Source: CALMEC01 sp031366605 (GTDB lineage Bacteria > Actinomycetota > Thermoleophilia > Miltoncostaeales > Miltoncostaeaceae). Taken from it: a stretch of 64,000 bases of DNA. The DNA lies in NCBI GenBank assembly GCA_031366605.1, contig JANLOO010000037.1, positions 1 to 64,000 of the forward strand, given 5' to 3'. Positions 48,528 through 57,169 of the stretch are shown here, in pieces. The position numbers were made by a program, and so were the translations under genes. Position 1 is the first letter of the stretch, and the number at the start of each line of letters is the position of its first letter. The notes under the pieces are model-generated. The model was not told the DNA's origin. It did not search any database and saw only the letters and a list, made by a program, of their open reading frames with translations.

Positions 48528-49022
48528 GTGAGACTTGATGCAACATCCACCGAGGGACACGCCGGAGACGGTCAGCGATTCATCGCATTCCGGCTGGCGA
48601 AGGTCACCCACGCACTCCCGGCCGAGGCGGTTCGCGAAGTGCTCGGCATGGTCCTCATCACGCCGGTGCCGGACGCGCCTGCATGGCTGACCGGCGTGAT
48701 CGACCTGCGCGGCACGATCATCCCGGTCATCGACCTCCGGGTCCGCATCGGCGTCACGGCGCGTGCGTTGGATTTGAGCACACCGATCCTGGTCGTCGAT
48801 CACGGTGGGCGGTCCATCGGCCTCATCGCCGACGCGATCGATCAAATCATCACGGTGCCCGAGACGTCCGTCCAGGCGCCAGACGAGCTGATGCAGCCGT
48901 CACGCCTGGTCGAAGCGGTGATCCAGCACGACTCGCGTCTGCTCGTGGTGATCAACCTCGACACCGTGTGTGCAGGAGCCGAACGGTTCACCGAACCCAG
49001 CGCACCGCACGCTCGCGCGTGA
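48528..49022 (+). CDS. cheW: CheW-like coupling protein (WspB-like position)
   Basis: A 164-residue CheW. RFIAFRLAKVTHALPAEAVREVLGMV begins the fold, then PAWLTGVIDLRGTIIPVIDLRVRIG, the hallmark CheW strand-loop-strand, and IGLIADAIDQIITVPE. It bridges receptors and CheA. GTG 48528 follows GGAG. The stop overlaps cheR (GTGA). First gene of a CheW-CheR/TPR-CheW-CheA/REC-CheB run matching wspB-C-D-E-F. Confidence 0.9.
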   Translation: MRLDATSTEGHAGDGQRFIAFRLAKVTHALPAEAVREVLGMVLITPVPDAPAWLTGVIDLRGTIIPVIDLRVRIGVTARALDLSTPILVVDHGGRSIGLIADAIDQIITVPETSVQAPDELMQPSRLVEAVIQHDSRLLVVINLDTVCAGAERFTEPSAPHARA

Positions 49023-50587
49023 GCGTCGCATCGTCGCAACAGCCGATCGGCGACGCCGAACTGGCCCGCCTGAGCCGGCTCGTACGTGAGGTCAGCGGAC
49101 TCGAGTTCCCGGATTCACGCCGTCCGAGCCTGGCGCGCGCGGTCGAGCGGGCGCTCATCGTCCACGATCTCCCCCGGGCGGGCGCCCTTCACGGTTTCCT
49201 CCTCGACGGCGCCCACCGACTCGAACTCGAGGCCTTCATCGCGTCGCTGACGATCGGTGAGACGCATTTCTTCCGCAACCGTCCCCAGCTGGAGGCCCTT
49301 CGCCACCACGTGCTGCCGGAGATCATCGCGCACCGTTCGGCCGAGCGACGCATCCGGATTTGGAGCGCCGGGTGCGCAACCGGCGAAGAGGCGTACTCAC
49401 TCGCCATGCTGATCGACATCCTCCTGCCGCGGCGCGACGGCTGGAACATCCTGATCCTGGCGACTGACATCAACAAAGACTCGCTGGAGCGGGCGAAGCG
49501 CGGCCAGTACGGGCCGTGGTCGTTCCGCCAAGTCCCCCAAGCGGTGCAGTGCCGCTACTTCGAAAAGGACGGCCGCAATTTCCACCTGTCACCCCGCATT
49601 CGCGACATGGTGACGTTCAGCTATTTGAACCTGGTGGAGGACAACTACCCGTCGCTGGTCTCGAACACCCAGGCGATGGACCTGATCCTGTGCCGAAACG
49701 TCTTGATCTACTTTCGCGAGGAAACCATCAACGAGGTGGTCACCCGACTTGACGCGTGCCTGGCGCCGCGCGGCTGGATGGTCGCAGGACACGCCGAGTC
49801 ACCCATGCCGATTTTCCGCCAACGGTTTGTCGCGCGGGACTTCCCGATGTCCGTGTGTTACCAAAAGCGCGATGCGGCCGATGCTCGCGCCGATCCGGGG
49901 GTGGTCGCCGCGATCCCGTTGTCGACCGGCGGCCCATCCGGCCGGCCGAAGCCTCGGGCCGCCGTGGCGACGCCCGCAGCCCGTCCCGTTGGGACTCCCC
50001 CTCCTGCACCGGCGCCCGCGCACCGGACACCTCAGCCGCCGCGTCCGATCGCACCGACTCCCGCGCCTCCGGATCGCAACGCGCCGGAGCACGCGCTTGC
50101 CGCGTGGCGGTCAGGCCGCGTTGCAGACGCCCTTGAGATCCTGGATCGCTTCGCGGGCGCCGACGTCGACGATCCCACTGGCCCGTATGTCAAAGCGAAG
50201 ATCCTTGCGAGCCTCGTCCGGCTCGACGAAGCCCACGTTGCGGCGAAAGCCGCCATCGCACGTGACCCTGTGCACGCCCCGAGCCACTATGTGCACGGCC
50301 TGATCCTGCAAGAGCAAGACCGGACGGCCGAAGCGCTCGATGCGCTGCGTCGCGCGGTCTACCTGGACCCCGCGCTCGTGCTCGGTCGCTTTTCGCTCGC
50401 AGTGCTGTTTGCGGCGACGGGGCAGGCGCCGCGCGCGGAGAAGGAGCTTGACACGCTGACCGGGCTGCTGGACGATCGTGACCGGGAAGAGCTGCTCGAG
50501 GATGGTGACGGCGTCACCGTCGGCCGCTTGCTCGAGTTGGTTGCGGTCCATCGGGACCTCATCTCTGCGGACGGAAGGCGTGGATGA
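49019..50587 (+). CDS. cheR: CheR methyltransferase with C-terminal TPR domain (WspC-like)
   Basis: A 522-residue chemoreceptor glutamate methyltransferase. The N-terminal CheR helical domain is followed by SLTIGETHFFRNRPQLEAL, the SAM-binding IRIWSAGCATGEEAYSLAM and LILCRNVLIYF. After a Pro/Ala-rich linker (about 290-360), the C-terminal part has at least three TPR-like repeats (ALAAWRSGRVADALEIL, then AHVAAKAAIARDP, then TAEALDALRRAVYLDP). CheR-TPR is the WspC architecture. It overlaps cheW on both sides. It implies a methylated receptor elsewhere. Confidence 0.9.
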   Translation: MSVASSQQPIGDAELARLSRLVREVSGLEFPDSRRPSLARAVERALIVHDLPRAGALHGFLLDGAHRLELEAFIASLTIGETHFFRNRPQLEALRHHVLPEIIAHRSAERRIRIWSAGCATGEEAYSLAMLIDILLPRRDGWNILILATDINKDSLERAKRGQYGPWSFRQVPQAVQCRYFEKDGRNFHLSPRIRDMVTFSYLNLVEDNYPSLVSNTQAMDLILCRNVLIYFREETINEVVTRLDACLAPRGWMVAGHAESPMPIFRQRFVARDFPMSVCYQKRDAADARADPGVVAAIPLSTGGPSGRPKPRAAVATPAARPVGTPPPAPAPAHRTPQPPRPIAPTPAPPDRNAPEHALAAWRSGRVADALEILDRFAGADVDDPTGPYVKAKILASLVRLDEAHVAAKAAIARDPVHAPSHYVHGLILQEQDRTAEALDALRRAVYLDPALVLGRFSLAVLFAATGQAPRAEKELDTLTGLLDDRDREELLEDGDGVTVGRLLELVAVHRDLISADGRRG

Positions 50588-51144
50588 CCGATCACGACGA
50601 GGACACCGATCGACGCCTCGCAGATCCTGCGGAGATTCAACGGATTCTCGAAGAGCGCACCGCGGCGCTGGCGCGCGTGGCCGACCAAGACGATCTGGGC
50701 GAAACGATCTCCCTCGTGGTGCTCGCCCTGGGTGCCGAGCGCTATGCGATCAATATCGACCACGTTCGTGAGATCAGGGCGATGGAGACCCTGACCCAGC
50801 TTCCGGCCACGCCGGTCTTCTGGCTCGGGCTCGTCAACCTGCGCGGCAACCTCGCGCCGGTGCTCGACCTGCGCCGCTACATGGGCATCCAAGCGACGGC
50901 GGGGTCCGACGACGGCGCGCAACTGGTCGTCGTCGAAGCTGCGGGTGTGAGCGTGGCACTCAAAGTCGACGACGTGCCGGAAGTCCGCGTGGTGCCGATC
51001 TCACGCATCGGACCCTCCCTCGTCGAGGCGAGTTCGGAGCGACAGGACGTGCAGATCGGCCTGACCGATGATCTGATGGCCGTGATCGACGTCGAAGCGC
51101 TGCTCGCCGATCCCAGCTTGGTCATCCACGACGAGATCGACTGA
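50584..51144 (+). CDS. cheW: Second CheW-like protein with N-terminal extension (WspD-like)
   Basis: A 186-residue CheW with an acidic, helical N-terminal extension of about 40 residues (RLADPAEIQRILEERTAALAR) ahead of the CheW fold. The fold contains VVLALGAERYAINIDHVREI, FWLGLVNLRGNLAPVLDLRRYMG and VALKVDDVPEVRVV. The longer N-terminus and the position between CheR-TPR and CheA match WspD. It overlaps cheR. A 144-bp gap follows before cheA, without a gene. Confidence 0.88.
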   Translation: MTDHDEDTDRRLADPAEIQRILEERTAALARVADQDDLGETISLVVLALGAERYAINIDHVREIRAMETLTQLPATPVFWLGLVNLRGNLAPVLDLRRYMGIQATAGSDDGAQLVVVEAAGVSVALKVDDVPEVRVVPISRIGPSLVEASSERQDVQIGLTDDLMAVIDVEALLADPSLVIHDEID

Positions 51145-51288
51145 ACGTCCTCACACGTCGGCGCCGGATCGCCGGACGTTCTCCACAGATCCTGAAGCGG
51201 GTAATGCCGAGAGGCTCCGCTGCCGATGTCTGCAGCAGCAGGACGCCACACGGCGGTCGCGAGACCCGCTGCCTCCCAAGGAGCCACG

Positions 51289-53769
51289 ATGTACCCCGCT
51301 GACAACGCGTTCATGCGCGAGCTACTGACGGTCTTCGCCGGAGAGGCAGACGAGCGGCTGGCGACGATCGACCAGCGACTCCTCACGTTTGAGCGGACGT
51401 CGGCGTCCGACGAGCGGCTGGCCCTGCTGCACGACATCAAACGCGAGCTGCACACGCTCAAGGGCTCGTCGGGAGCGGTCAACCTGCCGGACGCGAGCAG
51501 GCTGGCCCACGCCTTGGAACACCTCTTCAACGGGGTCGATCCGGAGGGCCTGACCGACGCGACCACAATCGACATGGCCTACAAAGGCCTGGACGGCCTG
51601 CGTCACGTCATCACGTGCCACGTCGACGATGCGGATCCGACGGTCGACCTGGAGGGGCTGCTGACCGCGCTCGAACACCTGGATGACCGCGAGATCTCCG
51701 CGACCTCGCCCGTCGCGGAGGATGCCAGACGAGACGCGGCGGCGGATGACCCACCCCCCGCGAGACACGTGGAGCCCACCCAACCGTCGACCGTGCCTGC
51801 CACCGAGGGCAATGCGCCCTCAGCGCTTCTTGATGCCATGGTCGCAGATCCGGCGCCCGGCGCCGACCTGACAGCCACGGTCGTCAACGCGCAATGGACC
51901 CCGGTGGCCGAGACTCCGGCACCACCGGCGGCGGACGATGAATCGCGGCCGCGGCGCTCGGGAGGCCGGCAGGCCGACGAAACGGTGCGCCTGACGACCA
52001 CCAAGCTCGACTCGCTCATGGCGAGGGTCGGTGAGCTCGTCGTCGCCCGAATCGGGTCCGAACGGCGGGTGGACGAAGTCCGAGAGGTCGTCGGGTTGGT
52101 CAGTGCGTTCGAGCAGGCCTGGGGGCTCTCCCGTCCCCAGTTCTTGAACATCGTCGCCGCAATCGAGAACGAATCGGCCACTGCCACTGCGCTCGCCCCG
52201 TTGGCGCGGGACATCCTGACGTTGGTGCCGCTCATTGAGCGGAACGACGTGATTCTCGACACCCTGTCATCACGGCTGCGCCTCTTGCGTGAGGGCCTCG
52301 AAGGAGACGAGCGCCGCTTCGGACAGGTCACAACCGACCTCGAGAACGAGGTCCGTCGAACCCGGATGCTGCCGATCTCAACGATCTTCGACCCGTTTCG
52401 CAGAATGGTGCGCGACCTGTGCCGGACGCTCGGCAAGGAATGCGACATCGTGATTCACGGTGGCGACACCGAGGTCGACCGGTCCGTGCTCGAGCAGATG
52501 CGTGCGCCGCTGACGCACTTGATCCGTAACAGCCTTGACCACGGAATGGAGCCGCCCGCCCTGCGCGAAATGGCCGGCAAGCCCCGCGAGGGCACAATCC
52601 GGCTCGCCGCGAGCGAGCGTGGTGGGACGCTGCACCTGTCGGTCGCGGACGATGGCGGCGGGATCAGGGTGGACGAGGTCCGCGCCAAGGCGATCGCGTC
52701 GGGATTGGTCACCCCCGAACAGATGCGGACGCTCACGGACCGCGATTGCCTGCGGCTGGTCTTCCGGTCAGGACTCTCGACGAGCCCCGCCGTCACGGAC
52801 ATCTCGGGTCGCGGAGTCGGCCTCGACGTCGTCCGCGAGACGGTCGAACGCCTGCACGGCATCATCGATCTGTCGAGCGAGGTGGGCGCAGGAACGACGT
52901 TCACCATGAGCCTGCCGCTGTCGGTCGCCACCACCCAAAGCCTGCTCATCAAGGTCTCGCATCACACGTTCGCGCTGCCGATCAGCAGCGTCAGCCGGAT
53001 CGTCCAGATCGGCGAAGAGGACATCCAGCGGGCGCAAGGTCGCGAAATGATCGCGCTCCACGACGGCCCGGTCGTGCTGACCCGCCTGGAAGACGTACTG
53101 CAGCTGACGACGCTCGACTCGGACATCCGGGCCCGCCGCCGCAAGCCCGCCATCATCGTCGGCCAGGGCGAGCGTCGGTTCGCGTTGCTGGTCGATGAAC
53201 TGATCGGCACCCAGGACATCGTCGTCAAACCCCTGCCACATCCATTCATACGGGTCCGCCATACCGCCGGCGCGACCGCACTCGGCACGGGCGAGGTCAT
53301 CATCGTCCTCAACGCATCCGACCTGATCCGCACCGCCGTCAGAACCGCCGTCAGGATCGATGCGCCGACCGCGCGCCGCGATGGCGGTGCCACCACCGCC
53401 CGAACCGGAGGAACGATCCTGGTCGTTGACGACTCGATCGTCACCCGCATGCTCGAGAAGAGTCTCCTCGAGGCTGCCGGTTACACTGTCAAAGTCGCCG
53501 CCGACGGCATGGAGGCCTGGAAAAGCCTTGAGAACGAGACCGTCGATTTGATCGTGTCCGATGTCAACATGCCCAACATGGATGGCCTGGCGCTCACCTC
53601 GCGAGTGCGTTCGGACGCGCGGACCAAGGGCATCCCCGTCATCATCGTCACGTCACTGGATGCCTCAGACGATCACACGCGGGCGATGGACGTCGGCGCG
53701 GACGCATACATCGTCAAGAGCAGCTTCAGCCAGGAGAGCCTGCTCGAGACCGTCGGCCGGCTGGTCTAG
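51289..53769 (+). CDS. cheA: Hybrid CheA histidine kinase with C-terminal receiver (WspE-like)
   Basis: An 826-residue kinase: an HPt domain (His55 in HTLKGSSGAVN), a Pro/Ala linker, the dimerisation region (about 240-350), an ATPase domain (HLIRNSLDHGME, ADDGGGI, GRGVGLDVV), the CheW-like domain (about 555-690) and a receiver domain (about 705-826, phospho-acceptor Asp758 in VSDVNMPNMDG). The CheA-REC fusion is that of WspE. ATG 51289 is 5 nt after AAGGAG. The fused receiver may be a phosphate sink, while CheB and the REC-GGDEF protein are the outputs. Confidence 0.93.
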   Translation: MYPADNAFMRELLTVFAGEADERLATIDQRLLTFERTSASDERLALLHDIKRELHTLKGSSGAVNLPDASRLAHALEHLFNGVDPEGLTDATTIDMAYKGLDGLRHVITCHVDDADPTVDLEGLLTALEHLDDREISATSPVAEDARRDAAADDPPPARHVEPTQPSTVPATEGNAPSALLDAMVADPAPGADLTATVVNAQWTPVAETPAPPAADDESRPRRSGGRQADETVRLTTTKLDSLMARVGELVVARIGSERRVDEVREVVGLVSAFEQAWGLSRPQFLNIVAAIENESATATALAPLARDILTLVPLIERNDVILDTLSSRLRLLREGLEGDERRFGQVTTDLENEVRRTRMLPISTIFDPFRRMVRDLCRTLGKECDIVIHGGDTEVDRSVLEQMRAPLTHLIRNSLDHGMEPPALREMAGKPREGTIRLAASERGGTLHLSVADDGGGIRVDEVRAKAIASGLVTPEQMRTLTDRDCLRLVFRSGLSTSPAVTDISGRGVGLDVVRETVERLHGIIDLSSEVGAGTTFTMSLPLSVATTQSLLIKVSHHTFALPISSVSRIVQIGEEDIQRAQGREMIALHDGPVVLTRLEDVLQLTTLDSDIRARRRKPAIIVGQGERRFALLVDELIGTQDIVVKPLPHPFIRVRHTAGATALGTGEVIIVLNASDLIRTAVRTAVRIDAPTARRDGGATTARTGGTILVVDDSIVTRMLEKSLLEAAGYTVKVAADGMEAWKSLENETVDLIVSDVNMPNMDGLALTSRVRSDARTKGIPVIIVTSLDASDDHTRAMDVGADAYIVKSSFSQESLLETVGRLV

Positions 53770-53772
53770 GCC

Positions 53773-54873
53773 GTGCGACGGAACGTTGGCGTGACCGAAC
53801 CCTCGCCGCGAGCTGCGAAACGCATCAGGGTCCTCACCATCGACGACTCGGCGGTGGCGCGGCGCCTGCTGGCACACATCGTCTCCGGACACAGCGACCT
53901 CGAACTCGTCGGCCAGGGCATCAACGGCAAGCAGGCGATCGAGATGGCTTCCGAGCTGAGCCCTGACGTCATCACGATGGACATCCGCATGCCGATCCTG
54001 GACGGGTACGAGGCGACCCGCCGGATCATGGCGGAGACCCCCACCCCGATCGTCCTGGTCAGCGCACACGAGCCATGCCAGGTCCAAGGGTCATTCAAGG
54101 CCCTCGAGGCGGGCGCGGTGACGGTGCTCGCCAAACCGACCGGGCCCGGCAGCCCCGCGTACCAGGCGGCAGCCGACGAGCTCGTGACCACCCTTCGCGC
54201 CGTTGCCGGACTGCAACTGGTGACCCGCCGGCGCAGCACCACCGCCACGCCGGCATCAGTGCGCCCCGCGCCCCGGCCACGCGCGGGAGCACAGGTCATC
54301 GATCTTGTGGCAATCGGCGCATCGACCGGCGGCCCCGCTGCGCTCGGACGGATCCTTCACGACCTTCCCGCGGATCTGGCGGTGCCGATCCTGGTCGTTC
54401 AGCACATCGCCGACGGATTCGACGAAGGTCTCGTCAAATGGCTCGACACCGTCACGTCGCTGAAGGTGCGAATGGGCAAGGCCGGGATGCGACCGGCTCC
54501 CGGCGAGGTCATCGTCGCGCCGAACGGCGTCCACATGGGGATCTCCCGCTGGGAGCGCATCACCCTGGTTGCAGACGAGCCGATCGGATCGCACCGACCC
54601 GCCGTCAGCTACATGTTCCAGACCGTCGCGGAGGCCTACGGTCGACGGGCGCTCGGAGTCATCTTGACGGGCATCGGACGCGACGGAACGGACGGACTGG
54701 CCAAGCTCCACGCCGCCGGTGGCCGCGTGGTCGCCCAAGACGAGACGAGCTGTGTCGTCTACGGGATGCCCAAGGCCGCGTTCGAGGCGGGGGTGACCGA
54801 CGAGGTCGTTGCCCTCGACAAGGTCGCCGGGGTGATCACCACAACGGTCGCCCAAGGCCGCGACGGACCCTGA
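53773..54873 (+). CDS. cheB: CheB receptor methylesterase (WspF-like)
   Basis: A 366-residue CheB. The receiver domain has phospho-acceptor Asp70 (ITMDIRMP), followed by a Pro/Ala-rich linker and the methylesterase domain with Ser184 (GASTGGP), His211 (VVQHI) and Asp304 (GRDGTDG) as the catalytic triad. It removes methyl groups added by CheR, resetting a receptor. GTG 53773 lies 3 nt after the cheA stop. In Pseudomonas, loss of WspF locks the pathway on. No CheY, CheC, CheD, CheZ or receptor gene is in this run. Confidence 0.92.
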   Translation: MRRNVGVTEPSPRAAKRIRVLTIDDSAVARRLLAHIVSGHSDLELVGQGINGKQAIEMASELSPDVITMDIRMPILDGYEATRRIMAETPTPIVLVSAHEPCQVQGSFKALEAGAVTVLAKPTGPGSPAYQAAADELVTTLRAVAGLQLVTRRRSTTATPASVRPAPRPRAGAQVIDLVAIGASTGGPAALGRILHDLPADLAVPILVVQHIADGFDEGLVKWLDTVTSLKVRMGKAGMRPAPGEVIVAPNGVHMGISRWERITLVADEPIGSHRPAVSYMFQTVAEAYGRRALGVILTGIGRDGTDGLAKLHAAGGRVVAQDETSCVVYGMPKAAFEAGVTDEVVALDKVAGVITTTVAQGRDGP

Positions 54874-54940
54874 GGGTCGGCGCAGCCGCAACCTCGGCTA
54901 CCCTTCCATGATCGCGTCGTAGTAGCCAAAGGAGACCCCC

Positions 54941-55894
54941 GTGCGTCGACGTCTTACGTGTGTTCTTGCCCCTCTCGTCCTCATCGGCCTGGTCGGGGCC
55001 GGGTGTGGCGGCGGCAGCGAGAACAAGCCATCCACGAGCGGGACGCCGACCGCCGCGCCCTCCGGCGACGCCAAGTCGATCCTCACCTCGATCAAGCCGA
55101 TCACCCAGGAAGGCCCGCAGAAGCTCGCCTTGAAGCTGGGCGTCAAGCTGAACGGCACGCTCAAAAACGCGACGGTCGGCGCGCTCTTGGGCGACGGGAC
55201 GATCACGCTCGAACTCGCGGGGCCGGTCGATACGACGGCCAAGGCCGCTGACCTGACGTTCGCCGCGACGGCCGGAAAGATCAACCTTGCCGGCGGACTC
55301 CGGGCGGCGGGCGACAAGGCGTTCCTGAAACTGGGGGACAAATGGTACGCCCTGCCACTGAGTACGCTCACCTCCGCGACCACGGGTGACAACCCAAGCG
55401 TCGACCCGGCCAAGATCCTGGCCGCGCTCGGCGACCCGAGTGACCTGGTCGCCAACGCCACCGTCGTCGGCCCCGAGGACATCGAGGGAATCGCAACAGA
55501 CCACATCGCGGGCGACGTCGATACCGCGGCGCTCGTCAAGGCAATCGCCCGCGTCGCCGCGTCGCTCGGGTCCAACACGGGACCGATCGATCCCAAACAG
55601 ATCACCGATGCCACGGCAAAGCTCGAGCAGTTCGTCAAGAAGGCCAAGGTCGAACTGTGGGTCGGACGCGACGACAAGCAGGTCCACCGGTTCAAGATCG
55701 ACCTCGACGCGGTGCTCGACGCCAAAACCAAAGCGTCCAGCGGACTCGACGGGTTTGCCGTCACTGCCGCGCTGACGTCGACCCCCACCGATTCACCCAA
55801 GGTGGAGACCCCTCCGAACGCAGGCACCGTCAAGGACCTGCAGACGGACATCGGTCCGATCATCCTGAGCGGTCTGGGCGGCGCAACCCCGTAG
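54941..55894 (+). CDS. LppX/LprAFG-like lipoprotein
   Basis: A 317-residue lipoprotein. The signal peptide ends in the lipobox LVGAGC (Cys22), followed by a Ser/Thr/Gly-rich spacer. The body, a LolA-like half-barrel, has features of the LppX/LprAFG family: LKLGVKLNGTLKN, ITLELAGPVDTTAKAADLTFAATAGK, and VELWVGRDDKQVHRFKIDLD. Such proteins carry lipids or lipoglycans to the outer layer. GTG 54941 has AAAGGAGA upstream. GGCTACCCTT ends at 54905 as a possible -10, giving a leader of about 30 nt. Confidence 0.8.
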   Translation: MRRRLTCVLAPLVLIGLVGAGCGGGSENKPSTSGTPTAAPSGDAKSILTSIKPITQEGPQKLALKLGVKLNGTLKNATVGALLGDGTITLELAGPVDTTAKAADLTFAATAGKINLAGGLRAAGDKAFLKLGDKWYALPLSTLTSATTGDNPSVDPAKILAALGDPSDLVANATVVGPEDIEGIATDHIAGDVDTAALVKAIARVAASLGSNTGPIDPKQITDATAKLEQFVKKAKVELWVGRDDKQVHRFKIDLDAVLDAKTKASSGLDGFAVTAALTSTPTDSPKVETPPNAGTVKDLQTDIGPIILSGLGGATP

Positions 55895-55909
55895 GTCCGG
55901 CGCGCGGAC

Positions 55910-55926
55910 GTGCGTCCAAGACGCAC
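55910..55926 (+). terminator. Hairpin after the lipoprotein gene
   Basis: GTGCGTC (55910-55916) and GACGCAC (55920-55926) form a perfect 7-bp stem with a CAA loop, 15 nt after the stop. A G-tract rather than a T-tract follows, so this is a GC-type terminator candidate. Confidence 0.5.
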
Positions 55927-56000
55927 TACGGGGGCGGCGCCGACGTCCCCCGTGGCGCGATCTCCTCACGGCCGTTCTGGTTCGCAGCCGGCCCCTGGGC

Positions 56001-56006
56001 TACCCT
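56001..56006 (+). promoter_or_regulatory. -10-like element (leaderless) of the LLM oxidoreductase gene
   Basis: TACCCT ends 8 nt before ATG 56015 inside the 10-mer GGCTACCCTT that also precedes htrA and the lipoprotein gene. No Shine-Dalgarno is present. Confidence 0.45.
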
Positions 56007-56014
56007 TGCCCCCG

Positions 56015-57169
56015 ATGTCGAACCCGCGACGCCTTGAGCTCTCCGCGATGGGAGCGGTTCGCCCACCGGCGCAGTCGGCCCTCGCCGCCGCCACACGGCG
56101 TGAGGAGCAGGGCTTCGACGCCATCTGGTGGGCCGATCATTTCCTGCACTGGTTCCCGACGTCGATCTGGACCCCCGAGCTGGTTCCGCAGGCCGCTGCG
56201 GGACAGACCAACCCGCACGTGTGGTTTGACCCGTTCGCGGTGATCGCCGCCGCCGCCGGGGTCACAAGCGACATCCGGCTCGGGGTCGGCGTGACCGACC
56301 TGGTGCGACGTCATCCGGCGGTACTCGCACAAACCGCGCTGACGTTGGACCACCTGACCGGCGGCCGGTTCATCTTGGGGGTGGGCTCCGGCGAGTCGCT
56401 CAACCTTGCCCCGGTGGGGCTGGACAATGCGCGTCCGCTGGCCCGCCTGACCGAGGGTCTCGCGGTCATCAGGGCGTTGTTCGACACACCCGAACCGATC
56501 GACTTCGATGGGGAATTCACTACCCTGCGCGAGATGACGCTCGGGCTTCGGCCACACGGCACGCAGCCGCCGCCGATTTGGGTGGCGGCGCACCGCCCCA
56601 AAGGACTGGCGCTTGCAGGACGCACCGCCGACGGCTGGATCCCACTCGCAACCGAGCCTGACGCGTACGCGGAAATGCTCGGTCAGGTTCGAGCGGCCGC
56701 CCGCGATGCCGGACGGCCCGACGACGCGGTGACCGCGGGCCTGTATGCCCGGGTGGTGCTCGCGGACGACCGCGAAACCGCCCAACGCGTGATCGACGAG
56801 TCGCTGCTGATGCGGTTCATCGCGCTGACCCGCCCCGCCGAGGCGTACGCCGCGCGGGGCGCCGAGCACCCGTTGGGCGCCGGCGCCTTCGGCCTGACGA
56901 GCTTCCTGCCGACCCGGTATGGTCGAGACGAAGCCCTCGCATTGGCCCACCAGGTTCCGACGGACGTCGTTCGCGACACCGTCCTGTACGGCACGCCCGA
57001 CGACATCACGGCAGCAGTGCAGCGGTTCACAACCGCTGGCGCTCGCCATGTGCAATTGACGAACATGACCCCCTTGGCGGCACCGGACCAAGCGGCACAC
57101 AGCGAAGCGCTCATGGGTGACGTCGTCAGCCAGCTTCGCGCGACAGATCCGACGGAGGAGATCCACTGA
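56015..57169 (+). CDS. LLM-class F420-dependent oxidoreductase
   Basis: A 384-residue luciferase-family protein close to F420-dependent glucose-6-phosphate dehydrogenase and phthiodiolone ketoreductase. It has REEQGFDAIWWADHFLHWFP, VTSDIRLGVGVTDLVRRHPAVLAQ, LTLDHLTGGRFILGVGSGESLN and PPPIWVAAHRPKGLALAGRTADGWIP. The SGExxN loop near the F420 site is typical. It probably reduces or oxidises a ketone or alcohol with F420. It ends inside the next gene's CTG start, within an exopolysaccharide-type locus. Confidence 0.82.
   Translation: MSNPRRLELSAMGAVRPPAQSALAAATRREEQGFDAIWWADHFLHWFPTSIWTPELVPQAAAGQTNPHVWFDPFAVIAAAAGVTSDIRLGVGVTDLVRRHPAVLAQTALTLDHLTGGRFILGVGSGESLNLAPVGLDNARPLARLTEGLAVIRALFDTPEPIDFDGEFTTLREMTLGLRPHGTQPPPIWVAAHRPKGLALAGRTADGWIPLATEPDAYAEMLGQVRAAARDAGRPDDAVTAGLYARVVLADDRETAQRVIDESLLMRFIALTRPAEAYAARGAEHPLGAGAFGLTSFLPTRYGRDEALALAHQVPTDVVRDTVLYGTPDDITAAVQRFTTAGARHVQLTNMTPLAAPDQAAHSEALMGDVVSQLRATDPTEEIH

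Noticed and set aside
48528..54873. Flagellar chemotaxis operon
   Set aside because: There is no CheY, CheZ, CheC/D, receptor or flagellar gene. CheR carries TPRs, CheA carries a receiver, and a REC-GGDEF gene diverges, which fits a Wsp-type system better.
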